From positions 1-64,000 of the forward strand of contig CAJTRC010000003.1 of the NCBI GenBank assembly GCA_910578365.1: a stretch of 64,000 bases of DNA, given 5' to 3'. The notes under the pieces were generated by a model. It saw only the letters and a list, made by a program, of their open reading frames with translations, was not told the DNA's origin and ran no database searches. The translations under genes were made by a program, and so were the position numbers. Origin of the DNA: an uncultured Muribaculaceae bacterium. GTDB taxonomy: Bacteria; Bacteroidota; Bacteroidia; Bacteroidales; Muribaculaceae. This document shows positions 20,076-27,665 of this stretch, piece after piece; position 1 is the first letter of the stretch; each line of letters begins with the position of its first letter.

Positions 20076-20720
20076 TTAGGCGATTCCTTTTGAGTTAACG
20101 ATTTCGGCAACTTTTCTAATTGTTGTGATGCTCGTACCAGTTATTTTTCTAATGTTGCGAAGTGAGTACCCCTTGCGCAATAGTCGCAATTCTTCTGAAT
20201 ATTCCTCCTTGTAGCTCTCTACCGATTTGGAGAAGCCTTCCTTACGTCCGACTTTACCGCCATTGTTGCGGAAGTTGTTGTAGCCACTTTCCATGCGTGA
20301 ACGGATTAGGTTGCGCTCCATGCTGTTGAACTGAGCCAAGATTCCTAACAACATCGTTGCTATCGGATTGATAGAGCCGTCGGGTTGAAGTGTCTCAAGT
20401 CCATTTTGGTGAATGTACAAGCTGATTTTCTTTTCATTGAGAGTTTCTATAATAGAGAGGAAGTCAACTGCTCGTCTTGAAAGTCTGGAACATTCGTATA
20501 TCAACACCTTGTCAATCTGATTGTTCTCTACATATCGCAATAAATCAGACATAGCTTCACGCTCTGCTATCTTTTTCGCTCCCGATATTTTCTCGCTGAA
20601 AGTCTTTACTACATCATATCCCATGCGGTCTGCATATTGAGTCAGCTCAGCCAACTGCCTTTCATAATCTTGACCTTGGGTTGATACTCTTGCGTATATT
20701 ATGGCTTTAACAACATTCAT
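20076..20720 (-). CDS. Serine recombinase (resolvase/invertase family)
   Basis: A 214-residue recombinase. The N-terminal catalytic domain carries the nucleophile Ser13 in YARVSTQGQ and conserved Arg residues in CSRLSRR and RNLIRSRM. A C-terminal HTH (about 170-210, SLRNIRKITGTSITTIRKV) resembles the DNA-binding helix-turn-helix of resolvases and invertases. It is first in a two-gene unit with the integrase and is driven by a canonical promoter at 20748-20779. It may control directionality, resolve circular forms or invert a cassette; none of these can be chosen from sequence alone. Confidence 0.9.
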   Translation of the reverse strand: MNVVKAIIYARVSTQGQDYERQLAELTQYADRMGYDVVKTFSEKISGAKKIAEREAMSDLLRYVENNQIDKVLIYECSRLSRRAVDFLSIIETLNEKKISLYIHQNGLETLQPDGSINPIATMLLGILAQFNSMERNLIRSRMESGYNNFRNNGGKVGRKEGFSKSVESYKEEYSEELRLLRKGYSLRNIRKITGTSITTIRKVAEIVNSKGIA

Positions 20721-20747
20721 TGATACTAAGCGTTAAGAAATACGCTG

Positions 20748-20779
20748 CAAAATTACAGCTAAAGTTATCTGAATCCAAA
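20748..20779 (-). promoter_or_regulatory. Recombinase operon promoter
   Basis: On the minus strand TTTG (20776-20779), a 20-base spacer and TAATTTTG (20748-20755) match the Bacteroidota consensus closely. It diverges from the XRE promoter within 70 bases, so one repressor could control both. Confidence 0.75.
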
Positions 20780-20815
20780 TTCTAACCCATAATAAAAGTT
20801 AATTTCAATATAATA

Positions 20816-20847
20816 TTTGATATTTTAGGTTATTTATTATACCTTTG
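20816..20847 (+). promoter_or_regulatory. Promoter of the XRE regulator
   Basis: TTTG (20816-20819), a 20-base spacer and TACCTTTG (20840-20847) match the consensus. The ATG is 23 bases downstream. Confidence 0.75.
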
Positions 20848-20869
20848 CATATCCAACAGTAATAACACA

Positions 20870-21232
20870 ATGTCATCAGAATTATCTCAACGAGTGAAAT
20901 ACATTTGCTCCCAGCAGGGCAAACAACTCAAGGATTTGGCAGAACAGATGAAGATTAAGCCCGAAAGTCTCAGCAGGGCTTTGAATGGAAATCCGCAGAT
21001 GTCAACAGTTCAATCCATTGCAAAGGCTTTGAATGTCAATATAGCGGATTTATTTCCAGTTCAAGACGCACCTCCAACTGTCAATTCTGACTTTATGGCT
21101 ATGGTAGTGGATAAAGGTGAAGTACAGGTAATAAACTCTCGACATGAAATGATAATGTGGGCGTTGAATATGCGAGAGCGATTGTATGAGCAAAGAAGAA
21201 AACCCCGAACTTCGGATAATACTGATGAATAA
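20870..21232 (+). CDS. XRE-family transcriptional regulator
   Basis: A 120-residue protein with an N-terminal Cro/CI-type helix-turn-helix (about residues 8-62: LKDLAEQMKIKPESLSRALNGNPQMSTVQSIAKALNV) and a short charged C-terminal part. It is divergent from the two recombinase genes with facing consensus promoters, the usual arrangement of an element repressor. It ends 4 bp from the convergent methyltransferase-like gene. Confidence 0.88.
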   Translation: MSSELSQRVKYICSQQGKQLKDLAEQMKIKPESLSRALNGNPQMSTVQSIAKALNVNIADLFPVQDAPPTVNSDFMAMVVDKGEVQVINSRHEMIMWALNMRERLYEQRRKPRTSDNTDE

Positions 21233-21236
21233 CTCA

Positions 21237-22154
21237 TCAAATCTTGCGGAATACAAGGAAATAGGAGTGCATCTTTCGGGCGCAGAGTTGGCGATAGGCT
21301 GGTTTCAACAATTTGGTTTTAGCAATCAATAGAAACTGGTCTAATAGTTCAAATCCAAGTTTATAAGCCTCATTGATAACGTAATGAGCTACCCATTCTT
21401 GCCGTCCTTGCTTCCAGTAATCCTGCGTTTTCATTACGAGTATGCCCTTGGGGGTGAGTAAACGATATGCCAGTTCAATCATCTTGCTATTAGTGGCATA
21501 CAGTTCCTCGTTTGTTCTGAATGAAGAAAAACGATTAAGCATGATACTGTCAAGGGACTTTTCAGTAAGACAACCTTCTACCGTGAAAGGAAGGTCAATA
21601 ACAATGGAATTAAAGCATCCGTCAGGAAGTGATTCTGCATCTTCTAACGGTCTCACGTCTTCACTTACTGGATATTTGTCAAATAGATGTACTGGGCGTG
21701 GAATACCAAAGTTATAGAAGCCTCCGACTGAGGTAGTGAGGTCGCAATCGAAAGTGGGAGCATTGTCGCAATAGAGCCTCAGAATCCCCGATAGAATTGC
21801 CGTTTGGTCTTTATCGACCGTCTTTATAGGAGCTGACAATTTGGAAAGGTTGACTTTTGAAACCTTATCGGTGTTAGGCTTTACTGGAACGCTCTCCATT
21901 GCCATGTACTTCTTAACCGTATTAAGTGACATTTTAAGAGCCTTGACAACCTCGGAAGGCTTTGCCTCTTTATGTGATTGAAGATATATCTTGACGGCAT
22001 TATACCTCTTCACTTGCTCATCATATCGGCGGTCGATTCCTTGCTCATTGATGTATTTGCGGATAGCCGCCTCAGTCACACCGCACCGCTTGGCGTTATC
22101 TTCAACGCTAAGAGAGGGATTGTAATTTATGCGAGACCTCGTTGGCATTATCAA
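21237..22154 (-). CDS. HTH and methyltransferase-like protein
   Basis: A 305-residue protein. Two HTH-like segments (about 15-40, NAKRCGVTEAAIRKYI, and 65-88, SEVVKALKMSLNTVKKYM) lead into a domain resembling short orphan DNA methyltransferases: FDCDLTTSVGGFYNFGIPRP, SIVIDLPF (187-190 in the motif IV position, normally DPPF/Y), and GILVMKTQDYWKQGRQEW. The Pro-to-Leu change in DLPF and the absence of a clear glycine-rich SAM motif leave activity uncertain. It may modify element DNA or act as a regulator. A second Met two codons in (22148) is also possible as start. Confidence 0.7.
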   Translation of the reverse strand: MIMPTRSRINYNPSLSVEDNAKRCGVTEAAIRKYINEQGIDRRYDEQVKRYNAVKIYLQSHKEAKPSEVVKALKMSLNTVKKYMAMESVPVKPNTDKVSKVNLSKLSAPIKTVDKDQTAILSGILRLYCDNAPTFDCDLTTSVGGFYNFGIPRPVHLFDKYPVSEDVRPLEDAESLPDGCFNSIVIDLPFTVEGCLTEKSLDSIMLNRFSSFRTNEELYATNSKMIELAYRLLTPKGILVMKTQDYWKQGRQEWVAHYVINEAYKLGFELLDQFLLIAKTKLLKPAYRQLCARKMHSYFLVFRKI

Positions 22155-22204
22155 ATTTTTCTACCGCAAAGGTAATAATTTTTGATGAAACATAGCACTG
22201 CTCG

Positions 22205-22235
22205 CTTGCCGCCTCAGAAAAAATTTGTAAATTTG
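22205..22235 (+). promoter_or_regulatory. Promoter of the structured leader RNA
   Basis: CTTG (22205-22208), a 19-base spacer and TAAATTTG (22228-22235). Transcription would start near 22242, about 310 bases before the first cargo ORF. Confidence 0.65.
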
Positions 22236-22296
22236 TGGCGTCATTGGCTTGATAGCCTCTGACAAGACATAATGGAAAGTGTTTTAGCTTTCTCTG

Positions 22297-22313
22297 ACTA
22301 ACGAATCACCACC
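22297..22313 (+). repeat. 17-bp direct repeat, copy 1
   Basis: ACTAACGAATCACCACC, which forms the 5' arm of the structured RNA. The identical copy 2 is exactly 200 bases downstream. Confidence 0.8.
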
Positions 22314-22436
22314 TCGTAAGACAAAGCAGAGAAGAGTCGAAGACGCTGTTCCCTCAGTCGTGCATATCCTTCTTTTTGCGATATACAGCAGACTGAGTGA
22401 GCTGCTGTAATCGTAAGTCTTCTTTGTCCGCTTGTG

Positions 22437-22480
22437 GTGAGCGCGTTAGTGAGATAAACGCTAAGGTGGCTCACTCTTTT
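22437..22480 (+). terminator. Internal terminator in the leader
   Basis: GTGAGC (22437-22442) pairs with GCTCAC (22469-22474), and GCGTT (22443-22447) with AACGC (22457-22461). The T-rich tract TCTTTTTATT follows. It lies upstream of the cargo operon and overlaps the 3' arm of the rod structure. Confidence 0.6.
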
Positions 22481-22496
22481 TATTGTGTCCTTACGA

Positions 22497-22513
22497 ACTA
22501 ACGAATCACCACC
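22497..22513 (+). repeat. 17-bp direct repeat, copy 2
   Basis: Exact copy of 22297-22313, lying between the internal terminator and the first cargo gene. In RNA it could pair with 22434-22450 instead of copy 1. Confidence 0.8.
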
Positions 22514-22555
22514 AAACGCCCTATAGAGCCGCCAAGGGCAATGAACTTTTCTGCA

Positions 22556-23086
22556 ATGAAAAAGTATCTTTCACTCCTTTTCGTGGCACTATTTGCCACA
22601 ATGACATTCGCGCTTACATCATGCGGCGATGACAACGACGAACCCGATGGAGGCAACGGCAAAGCCTCACTCACAATCAACGGTCAAGGTTACAAGGAAC
22701 ACTCTACAACTGGAGCAAACTCCACTGTCACCGACTATGGAACAAGTCTCGGAATTAAGATTGAGTCCGAACTTTATCCTGCTAACTCTGAAGAAACCGA
22801 TTTCTTCCCTCGCGCCCATATTTCACTTGAAGCCAATTCCGTAGCTCTTGCCAAGGGTACTACTCTCACTCTTAACGACGGCTATGTGGAGATGATAGAA
22901 GGTGCTGGAACGGATGGAATGTACGGCACTGTATACGACGAAATCAAGAGCGGAAAGGTAACTGTTTCAGAAGTGAAAGGTGAAACCGTCACCCTTAATT
23001 TCGAGAATCTGAAACTTGCCGATGATGACAACAAGACCGTTACCATCAACGGCTCTCTCGTCTGCGATTATACCAAAATTCTCTGA
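22556..23086 (+). CDS. Lipoprotein, first gene of the cargo operon
   Basis: A 176-residue lipoprotein: signal peptide MKKYLSLLF..., lipobox LTSC with Cys23, then an acidic stretch (GDDNDEPDGG) that resembles the surface-export signal of Bacteroidota lipoproteins. The rest is beta-rich and Thr/Asn-rich with no recognised domain. The ATG at 22556 gives a proper signal peptide; an in-frame ATG at 22541 would add five residues. It is separated from the next ORF by 4 bp and is preceded by the structured RNA. Function unknown; probably exposed at the cell surface. Confidence 0.8.
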   Translation: MKKYLSLLFVALFATMTFALTSCGDDNDEPDGGNGKASLTINGQGYKEHSTTGANSTVTDYGTSLGIKIESELYPANSEETDFFPRAHISLEANSVALAKGTTLTLNDGYVEMIEGAGTDGMYGTVYDEIKSGKVTVSEVKGETVTLNFENLKLADDDNKTVTINGSLVCDYTKIL

Positions 23087-23090
23087 GACT

Positions 23091-23618
23091 ATGACGCAGA
23101 CCAAATGTCCAGACTGTGGAGCAATCGTCGGGGCAGACAGAAATGTCTGTCCCGAATGCGGTTGCCCCATTATCCATGAAGCAACTGCTCCATCCGAACC
23201 CACTACTACAACGTCCGAGGAGGCGCATACAGTATCTCACCACACCAATAGTCCGATTCAACCTACTCCCATGCCCATACCATTCTTTCAAGCAGACTGG
23301 GCGCAGTATTTCTACGAGTGTGGTGTGATAGGATGGGAAGCATTCAAGAAGTATGCTTGCTTTACTGGACGCGCTTCTCGAAGGGAATTTTGGTCGTTTA
23401 ACCTCATCTGCTGGCTGGTGGGTGGTTTCACTGGCGGCTTGGCAGCTTTTATATTACTGTTGCCAATGATAGGTGTAGGCATTCGCCGTATGCACGATAT
23501 TGGCAAGTGTGGATGGTGGTGCATCTGCCCGATAGCTTGTATATTCCTTTTTCTCAAACGCTCGGATGAAGGAGTTAACCAGTACGGTTCTCCGAATCCC
23601 GCAATAAATCTACTTTAA
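23091..23618 (+). CDS. Zinc-ribbon protein with DUF805 membrane domain
   Basis: A 175-residue protein. The N-terminal zinc ribbon has Cys6, Cys9, Cys20 and Cys23 (CPDCG...CPECG). A Pro/Thr-rich linker leads to a DUF805 inner-membrane domain (about 65-175) with the hallmark FTGRASRREFWSF, hydrophobic helices, VGIRRMHDIGKCGWW and NQYGSPNP. DUF805 proteins are common small membrane proteins of unknown function. The ATG at 23091 is chosen because it places the zinc ribbon at the N-terminus as in the two following genes; an upstream ATG overlaps the lipoprotein gene. Confidence 0.85.
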   Translation: MTQTKCPDCGAIVGADRNVCPECGCPIIHEATAPSEPTTTTSEEAHTVSHHTNSPIQPTPMPIPFFQADWAQYFYECGVIGWEAFKKYACFTGRASRREFWSFNLICWLVGGFTGGLAAFILLLPMIGVGIRRMHDIGKCGWWCICPIACIFLFLKRSDEGVNQYGSPNPAINLL

Positions 23619-23621
23619 GCC

Positions 23622-24470
23622 ATGGCTCTGATTCAATGCCCCAAATGCGGTCAGCAGATATCCGAACATGCCCGAAAATGTCCGAAATGCGGAGCTGATT
23701 TTACAAAAAATCAAGATTCCGTTAATAATGATGTTCTATTAGAATCAAATCCGAAAGACACTCCCAGTAAAAAAGAACACAGTCATAAATTATGGATATG
23801 GCTTGTGGCAGTGTTTGCCATAATTGTTGTTTTACTTTCGACAGTATATCTTTACCATAAGAATGAAGAACCCAAACAAAATGCGGAATTAAGCCAACTA
23901 CATCAATTGGATTCTATCGCAGCCGCCAAAGAACCCGTGGCGAATTCAGCTCTACGACAGGATTCTATTGAGAGAGCTGATTTTGTCAAGGGTTTAGTAG
24001 ATATAAACATTTTCATAGAACGCAAACCTATGGAATGGGGAGATGGCAGCTATGAAGTGCCTTATTTCAAAGACCATATCACTAAGTCATTAGAAGAATT
24101 AGGATATCAGAAGACCGATACCAAGAGAGGAACACGGGAAGGCGAAGGTGGAGACTATGACAACTACGCAATCCAAACGTATGAGAAGCGTTTTCACAAT
24201 CTGGATGACACGGACTTATGGAGCAAGATTGTATTCAATGATGGTGAGTGTGGCGGATACACCATTTACTTTTGTAACAAAGAACAAATGAACAAATTCC
24301 TTGAAAGTTGCAAAAGGTTAGGATACACTCAGAATTACACTGAGGGCGACACCAAGTATCTGCGAATCCCCTTGGAAAATGCGGACTCGTTTGATTATTA
24401 CCATGAAAATTACAACTGCATAATAGAGCTGAAAGATAACAGCGTAACAATTTGTTTTGGCTGTATATAA
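23622..24470 (+). CDS. Zinc-ribbon membrane protein, unknown exported domain
   Basis: A 282-residue protein. The zinc ribbon uses Cys6, Cys9, Cys20 and Cys23, the same positions as in its neighbours. A charged linker precedes one membrane helix (about 57-78, LWIWLVAVFAIIVVLLSTVYLY). The remaining 200 residues should be periplasmic, with an acidic/aromatic pattern and no domain I recognise. It is 3 bp after the DUF805 gene. The topology suggests a sensor- or tether-like protein with a cytoplasmic zinc ribbon. Confidence 0.8.
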   Translation: MALIQCPKCGQQISEHARKCPKCGADFTKNQDSVNNDVLLESNPKDTPSKKEHSHKLWIWLVAVFAIIVVLLSTVYLYHKNEEPKQNAELSQLHQLDSIAAAKEPVANSALRQDSIERADFVKGLVDINIFIERKPMEWGDGSYEVPYFKDHITKSLEELGYQKTDTKRGTREGEGGDYDNYAIQTYEKRFHNLDDTDLWSKIVFNDGECGGYTIYFCNKEQMNKFLESCKRLGYTQNYTEGDTKYLRIPLENADSFDYYHENYNCIIELKDNSVTICFGCI

Positions 24471-24480
24471 ATGATAAATT

Positions 24481-26241
24481 ATGGCACTGACAACTTGTAA
24501 AGAATGTGGCGGCAAGATGTCCGACCACGCTACCGTGTGTCCGCATTGCGGCTGTCCGAGTGAGTTCCAAGGAGAAATCCATCCCGCTTATAATTCTTCG
24601 ACTCAATCTAAAAAGACCGTATCAGAACAATCTCAGCCGTCACCAAAGAAACCTCGCAAGGTATTGTGGATTTCTATTGCAGCAATATTGGTTGTGGCTC
24701 TGTCCTTAGGGGTAGTTCTTTTCTTTGGATGGGGTAAGACTTTGGGAGGAACTCAGACACTGAAAATAACTCCCGAATTTACACAAGCTCTTCAGAAATA
24801 CGACCAAATAGATGCATTCTCAGAAGGAATGGCGGCTGTCCGTCGAGACGGTAAATGGGGTTACATCAACCTCCAAGGAGAGGAAGTTATTCCATGTCAG
24901 TTCTCGGATGCTTTCCCTCCTGGTCAGTTCTCGGAAGGGTTAGCTTGTGTTGTCGATGACGGCAGCGAGAAAGACAAAAAGTTATGGAACAAACGAGTGG
25001 GCTTCATCAATAAAAAAGGCGAATTCGTTATTACTGGCGACTACTTCACCGAAGCTCCTGCGGGGGCAGTATGGGAGGACGAAAGCCATAAATTACCGTC
25101 GTTCAAAGATGGTAAATGTGCAGTGTGGAACACCGCAGTTTTCTCGCTCGAAGGAGAAGGTACTGAAAGCGGGTGGAGTAAGGAATATGAATCAAATAAA
25201 ATTGTGCTGATTGACAGCAAAGGTAAGATAAGCCAAGCTCACGACTCTTTGGCTTACCAACTGGCGAATTATCACCCGTATGTCATTCCGACTCCCTATA
25301 AGGACGTACTTACACCAATTGAGACGAAAGTTGCATTTGACGATTACGCAGTTAATATCGCTCGTGATACGGTGGAATGTGACAATGGCGCGAAATTGGT
25401 AACATGGCAAATAATTGATGCTAATTCATACCCATACGGAATGTATGGTGGCACTTATGAAAAAACGTGTCAATATTACATCGACCAGTATGGAAATTCC
25501 ACTCTTACACCCGAGCAAGAGAAATCCATGGAACAGCATCTCAATGGTTTGATGGCTTCACTACTGGAAAAGCACAATGAACAGTTGAGACGAGAAGCAG
25601 AAGAGGAACGCATCCGTCAAGAGGAAGAAGAGCGCAACCGCGTAAAATGGATTTATGGCACATGGGAGTACAGCATGGTTGTGGATATGGGAAGATATCT
25701 GGGCGGTCGCAAACAGATGAATTCTAAACTAATTATTTCTGAGGATAATATCACCGTCTATACCAATGGCAAATTGGATTATAGCGGAGGATATACCATA
25801 GAAGATGGAGCAATCAAGTATGACCGACATAATGACTATTGTATGTCATTGCCACTGGATTATACAAATAAAAGAATTGAAGCTGATAGAAATGGTAAGT
25901 ATTTTACAAAAGTCTCGTCTTCTGCAAGCGGAGGATATTCTTCTAATGCCGTATCATCAAACAATTCTCAATACACAACATTCAGAACGGAGGCAGATGT
26001 ATGGGCTTACTTATCGTCAACAATCTTCTATGGGCGTGGAACACGTTTTCGTTTAACGCCTCGATATATGGAAGTTGATGGCTCTCCCGCTACTGGAGGA
26101 GTACGAGTAATCAATTTTAGTGGGTCACGTGCTACGCTACAAGCCTCCTCGCCCTATATCGGCGGCTCAATAGTAACTCTCTATGTAAACGCGGCTAACG
26201 GTTCTATATCCAGTGGTGGAGAAGTTTTTTATAGCAAATAA
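24481..26241 (+). CDS. Zinc-ribbon membrane protein with WG repeats
   Basis: A 586-residue protein. The zinc ribbon again has Cys6, Cys9, Cys20 and Cys23, followed by a linker and one membrane helix (about 62-83). The exported part has WG-type repeats (about 105-190, e.g. FSEGMAAVRRDGKWGYINLQGEEVIP and KRVGFINKKGEFVI), a charged coiled coil (about 345-385, rich in Glu/Arg) and a beta-rich C-terminal region. WG repeats are usually binding surfaces. It is the last gene of the operon; a UUCG-loop terminator follows at 26249. Confidence 0.85.
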   Translation: MALTTCKECGGKMSDHATVCPHCGCPSEFQGEIHPAYNSSTQSKKTVSEQSQPSPKKPRKVLWISIAAILVVALSLGVVLFFGWGKTLGGTQTLKITPEFTQALQKYDQIDAFSEGMAAVRRDGKWGYINLQGEEVIPCQFSDAFPPGQFSEGLACVVDDGSEKDKKLWNKRVGFINKKGEFVITGDYFTEAPAGAVWEDESHKLPSFKDGKCAVWNTAVFSLEGEGTESGWSKEYESNKIVLIDSKGKISQAHDSLAYQLANYHPYVIPTPYKDVLTPIETKVAFDDYAVNIARDTVECDNGAKLVTWQIIDANSYPYGMYGGTYEKTCQYYIDQYGNSTLTPEQEKSMEQHLNGLMASLLEKHNEQLRREAEEERIRQEEEERNRVKWIYGTWEYSMVVDMGRYLGGRKQMNSKLIISEDNITVYTNGKLDYSGGYTIEDGAIKYDRHNDYCMSLPLDYTNKRIEADRNGKYFTKVSSSASGGYSSNAVSSNNSQYTTFRTEADVWAYLSSTIFYGRGTRFRLTPRYMEVDGSPATGGVRVINFSGSRATLQASSPYIGGSIVTLYVNAANGSISSGGEVFYSK

Positions 26242-26248
26242 ATGAGAC

Positions 26249-26273
26249 GAGGGGGCTTCGGTCTCCTCTTTTT
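26249..26273 (+). terminator. Terminator of the cargo operon
   Basis: GAGGGGGC and GTCTCCTC form a stem with two G-U pairs closed by a TTCG tetraloop, followed by five T residues. Confidence 0.75.
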
Positions 26274-26330
26274 GGTGATTCGCCTATCATTTATTACTAC
26301 TTTATCTTATCAATTTTTAACACTGGAAAC

Positions 26331-26362
26331 TTGACAAGGGGGGTGCGGATGTTGTAACTTTG
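26331..26362 (+). promoter_or_regulatory. Promoter of the NADAR gene
   Basis: TTG (26331-26333), a 21-base spacer and TAACTTTG (26355-26362). It implies a leader of about 125 nt. Confidence 0.65.
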
Positions 26363-26368
26363 TAGTCT

Positions 26369-26495
26369 GAAGAGGGAGAATCCCTCGAATGTCAAGAGTC
26401 AGCCTTGAGGCTGCACCAACCGAGACTTACATGACAGTCCACGGTGGTCGGAGTAATCCAGACACGACAGTTATTAACCTGTAAAATAAAAAGTT
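26369..26495 (+). promoter_or_regulatory. Structured 5' leader of the NADAR gene
   Basis: Contains two perfect hairpins, GAGGGA-GAA-TCCCTC (26372-26386) and CAGCC-TTGA-GGCTG (26400-26413), and further complementary stretches near 26420-26450. No ORF is present. It does not match a riboswitch I know. Confidence 0.4.
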
Positions 26496-27260
26496 ATGAG
26501 CAATTCCAGCTTTCTTTCCACCTCATCCTCCGTGTCTGAACTCGTTGCGTCGCTTGGGCGCGAGGAGCGACTTGTCGCGTCCGAACTGCCCGTGTGGTGC
26601 TACAAGAAGGTGACTGATATCGTCGAGGGCATTGAGCTTAGACTCAGCAACATGGCAGGAGGCTATCCGTTTGAGTTTACTGGTGTCCGCTGGCACTCCT
26701 CTGAACAGCTATACCTTTGCGGCGAATTCACCGACCCCGAAATTCAGAGAGAATTACTCTCGGCAACAAGCGGTTACGCCGCCAAGCGTTTCATCAAGGC
26801 GAAGCACAAGAAGGAAGTCCGCGAGGATTTTCCGACCTTCCGCTTGCAATGGATGCTGTCTGTCGTTTGGCAGAAGTGCCTTGGTAATGCCAATTTCCGA
26901 GCCAAACTACTTTCCATCCCCGACGGAGTGATATTGGTAGAAGAAACTACCCTCGACACTGGCGGCACAGCTCAGATTTGGGGATGTAAGAATCCCGAGC
27001 TGATAGCCTACCGCAAAGAACTTGCTGACCGCATCACGCGATGGAGCGATGCTAACCTCACTAAGACGGCTCTCGACAACAAAATCAACATCGAGACCAA
27101 TGCCGTCCGTAACATAGGTACTTTCGTCGGACAGAACAACATAGGCAAGATTCTGATGATTTGCCGTCGCTGTCTATTAGAAGGCACTGAGCCGCCAATC
27201 GACCGCACTCTCCTCAACTCAGCTAATATCACCATATTAGGGAATCACTTAACATTCTAA
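26496..27260 (+). CDS. NADAR-domain protein (YbiA/RibX-like)
   Basis: A 254-residue protein. Residues 58-165 fit the NADAR fold: GVRWHSSEQLYLCGEF (compare WPTSEHYFQAQKF of YbiA) with the conserved Glu70, AAKRFIKAKHKKEVREDF, WQKCLGNANFRAKLL and ILVEETTLDTGGTAQIWG. NADAR enzymes act on N-glycosidic bonds of riboflavin precursors or ADP-ribose; some reverse DNA ADP-ribosylation by DarT1 toxins. No DarT is next to it. The N-terminal 50 residues and the C-terminal 70 are extra. It has its own promoter and leader and is followed 19 bp later by an unknown small gene. Confidence 0.75.
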   Translation: MSNSSFLSTSSSVSELVASLGREERLVASELPVWCYKKVTDIVEGIELRLSNMAGGYPFEFTGVRWHSSEQLYLCGEFTDPEIQRELLSATSGYAAKRFIKAKHKKEVREDFPTFRLQWMLSVVWQKCLGNANFRAKLLSIPDGVILVEETTLDTGGTAQIWGCKNPELIAYRKELADRITRWSDANLTKTALDNKINIETNAVRNIGTFVGQNNIGKILMICRRCLLEGTEPPIDRTLLNSANITILGNHLTF

Positions 27261-27279
27261 TCAACAAAATCTTTCGCTT

Positions 27280-27660
27280 ATGAACAGCCATGAGTGCGCC
27301 CTTGCTGTGTATCTTCTTCCCAATTCTCTTTGTGAGGCAAAACGGCTTATTGAGGAGTGGGTCTACAATGAAGGGCACTTTCAACCTCCCATCCGTATTT
27401 CTGTGTCAATCGACACGGACAATGCCATAGTTACGTCTCTGTTGGTAAAATGGATTTGGGATTATGACCTTGCAGACTCAATGAAGAGAACTATCGGCAT
27501 AGGTCTCGCCATTGCTCTCAACATAAAGTTGTATAATCTTTCGAGGTCATTTGGCTTTAAGTGGAGTCCATCTACACCGACAGAAGTATATAACACTTTC
27601 AGCAATCTTCTAACCCTTATCCCCTCACTTCGCAAGCATATTATCATAGTGAAAAAATAA
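27280..27660 (+). CDS. Unknown small protein
   Basis: A 126-residue protein with no signal peptide. A hydrophobic helical stretch (about 68-85, RTIGIGLAIALNIKLYNL) is too polar for a confident membrane call. I do not recognise a domain. It lies between the NADAR gene and another unknown gene and is probably in the NADAR transcript. It is followed by an 11-bp hairpin (27687-27719). Confidence 0.6.
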   Translation: MNSHECALAVYLLPNSLCEAKRLIEEWVYNEGHFQPPIRISVSIDTDNAIVTSLLVKWIWDYDLADSMKRTIGIGLAIALNIKLYNLSRSFGFKWSPSTPTEVYNTFSNLLTLIPSLRKHIIIVKK

Positions 27661-27665
27661 CATCT

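Larger units (their letters stand above)
22242..22480 (+). ncRNA. Structured leader RNA / candidate attenuator
   Basis: A run of nested complementary segments predicts a long rod: 22297-22303 with 22444-22450, 22306-22312 with 22434-22440, 22320-22326 with 22422-22428, 22340-22344 with 22417-22421, 22353-22359 with 22391-22397, and 22364-22368 with 22380-22384 at the tip. The 3' arm overlaps the left half of a terminator at 22437-22480, so the rod and the terminator exclude each other. No ORF is present. The 5' arm sequence is repeated exactly at 22497-22513. I know no matching RNA family. It could be a free small RNA, an attenuator, or a single-strand DNA structure of the element. Confidence 0.55.

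Noticed and set aside
22242-22480. Integron attC-type recombination site
   Set aside because: The rod-like dyad is reminiscent, but the conserved GTTRRRY and RYYYAAC ends are absent and there is no integron integrase.
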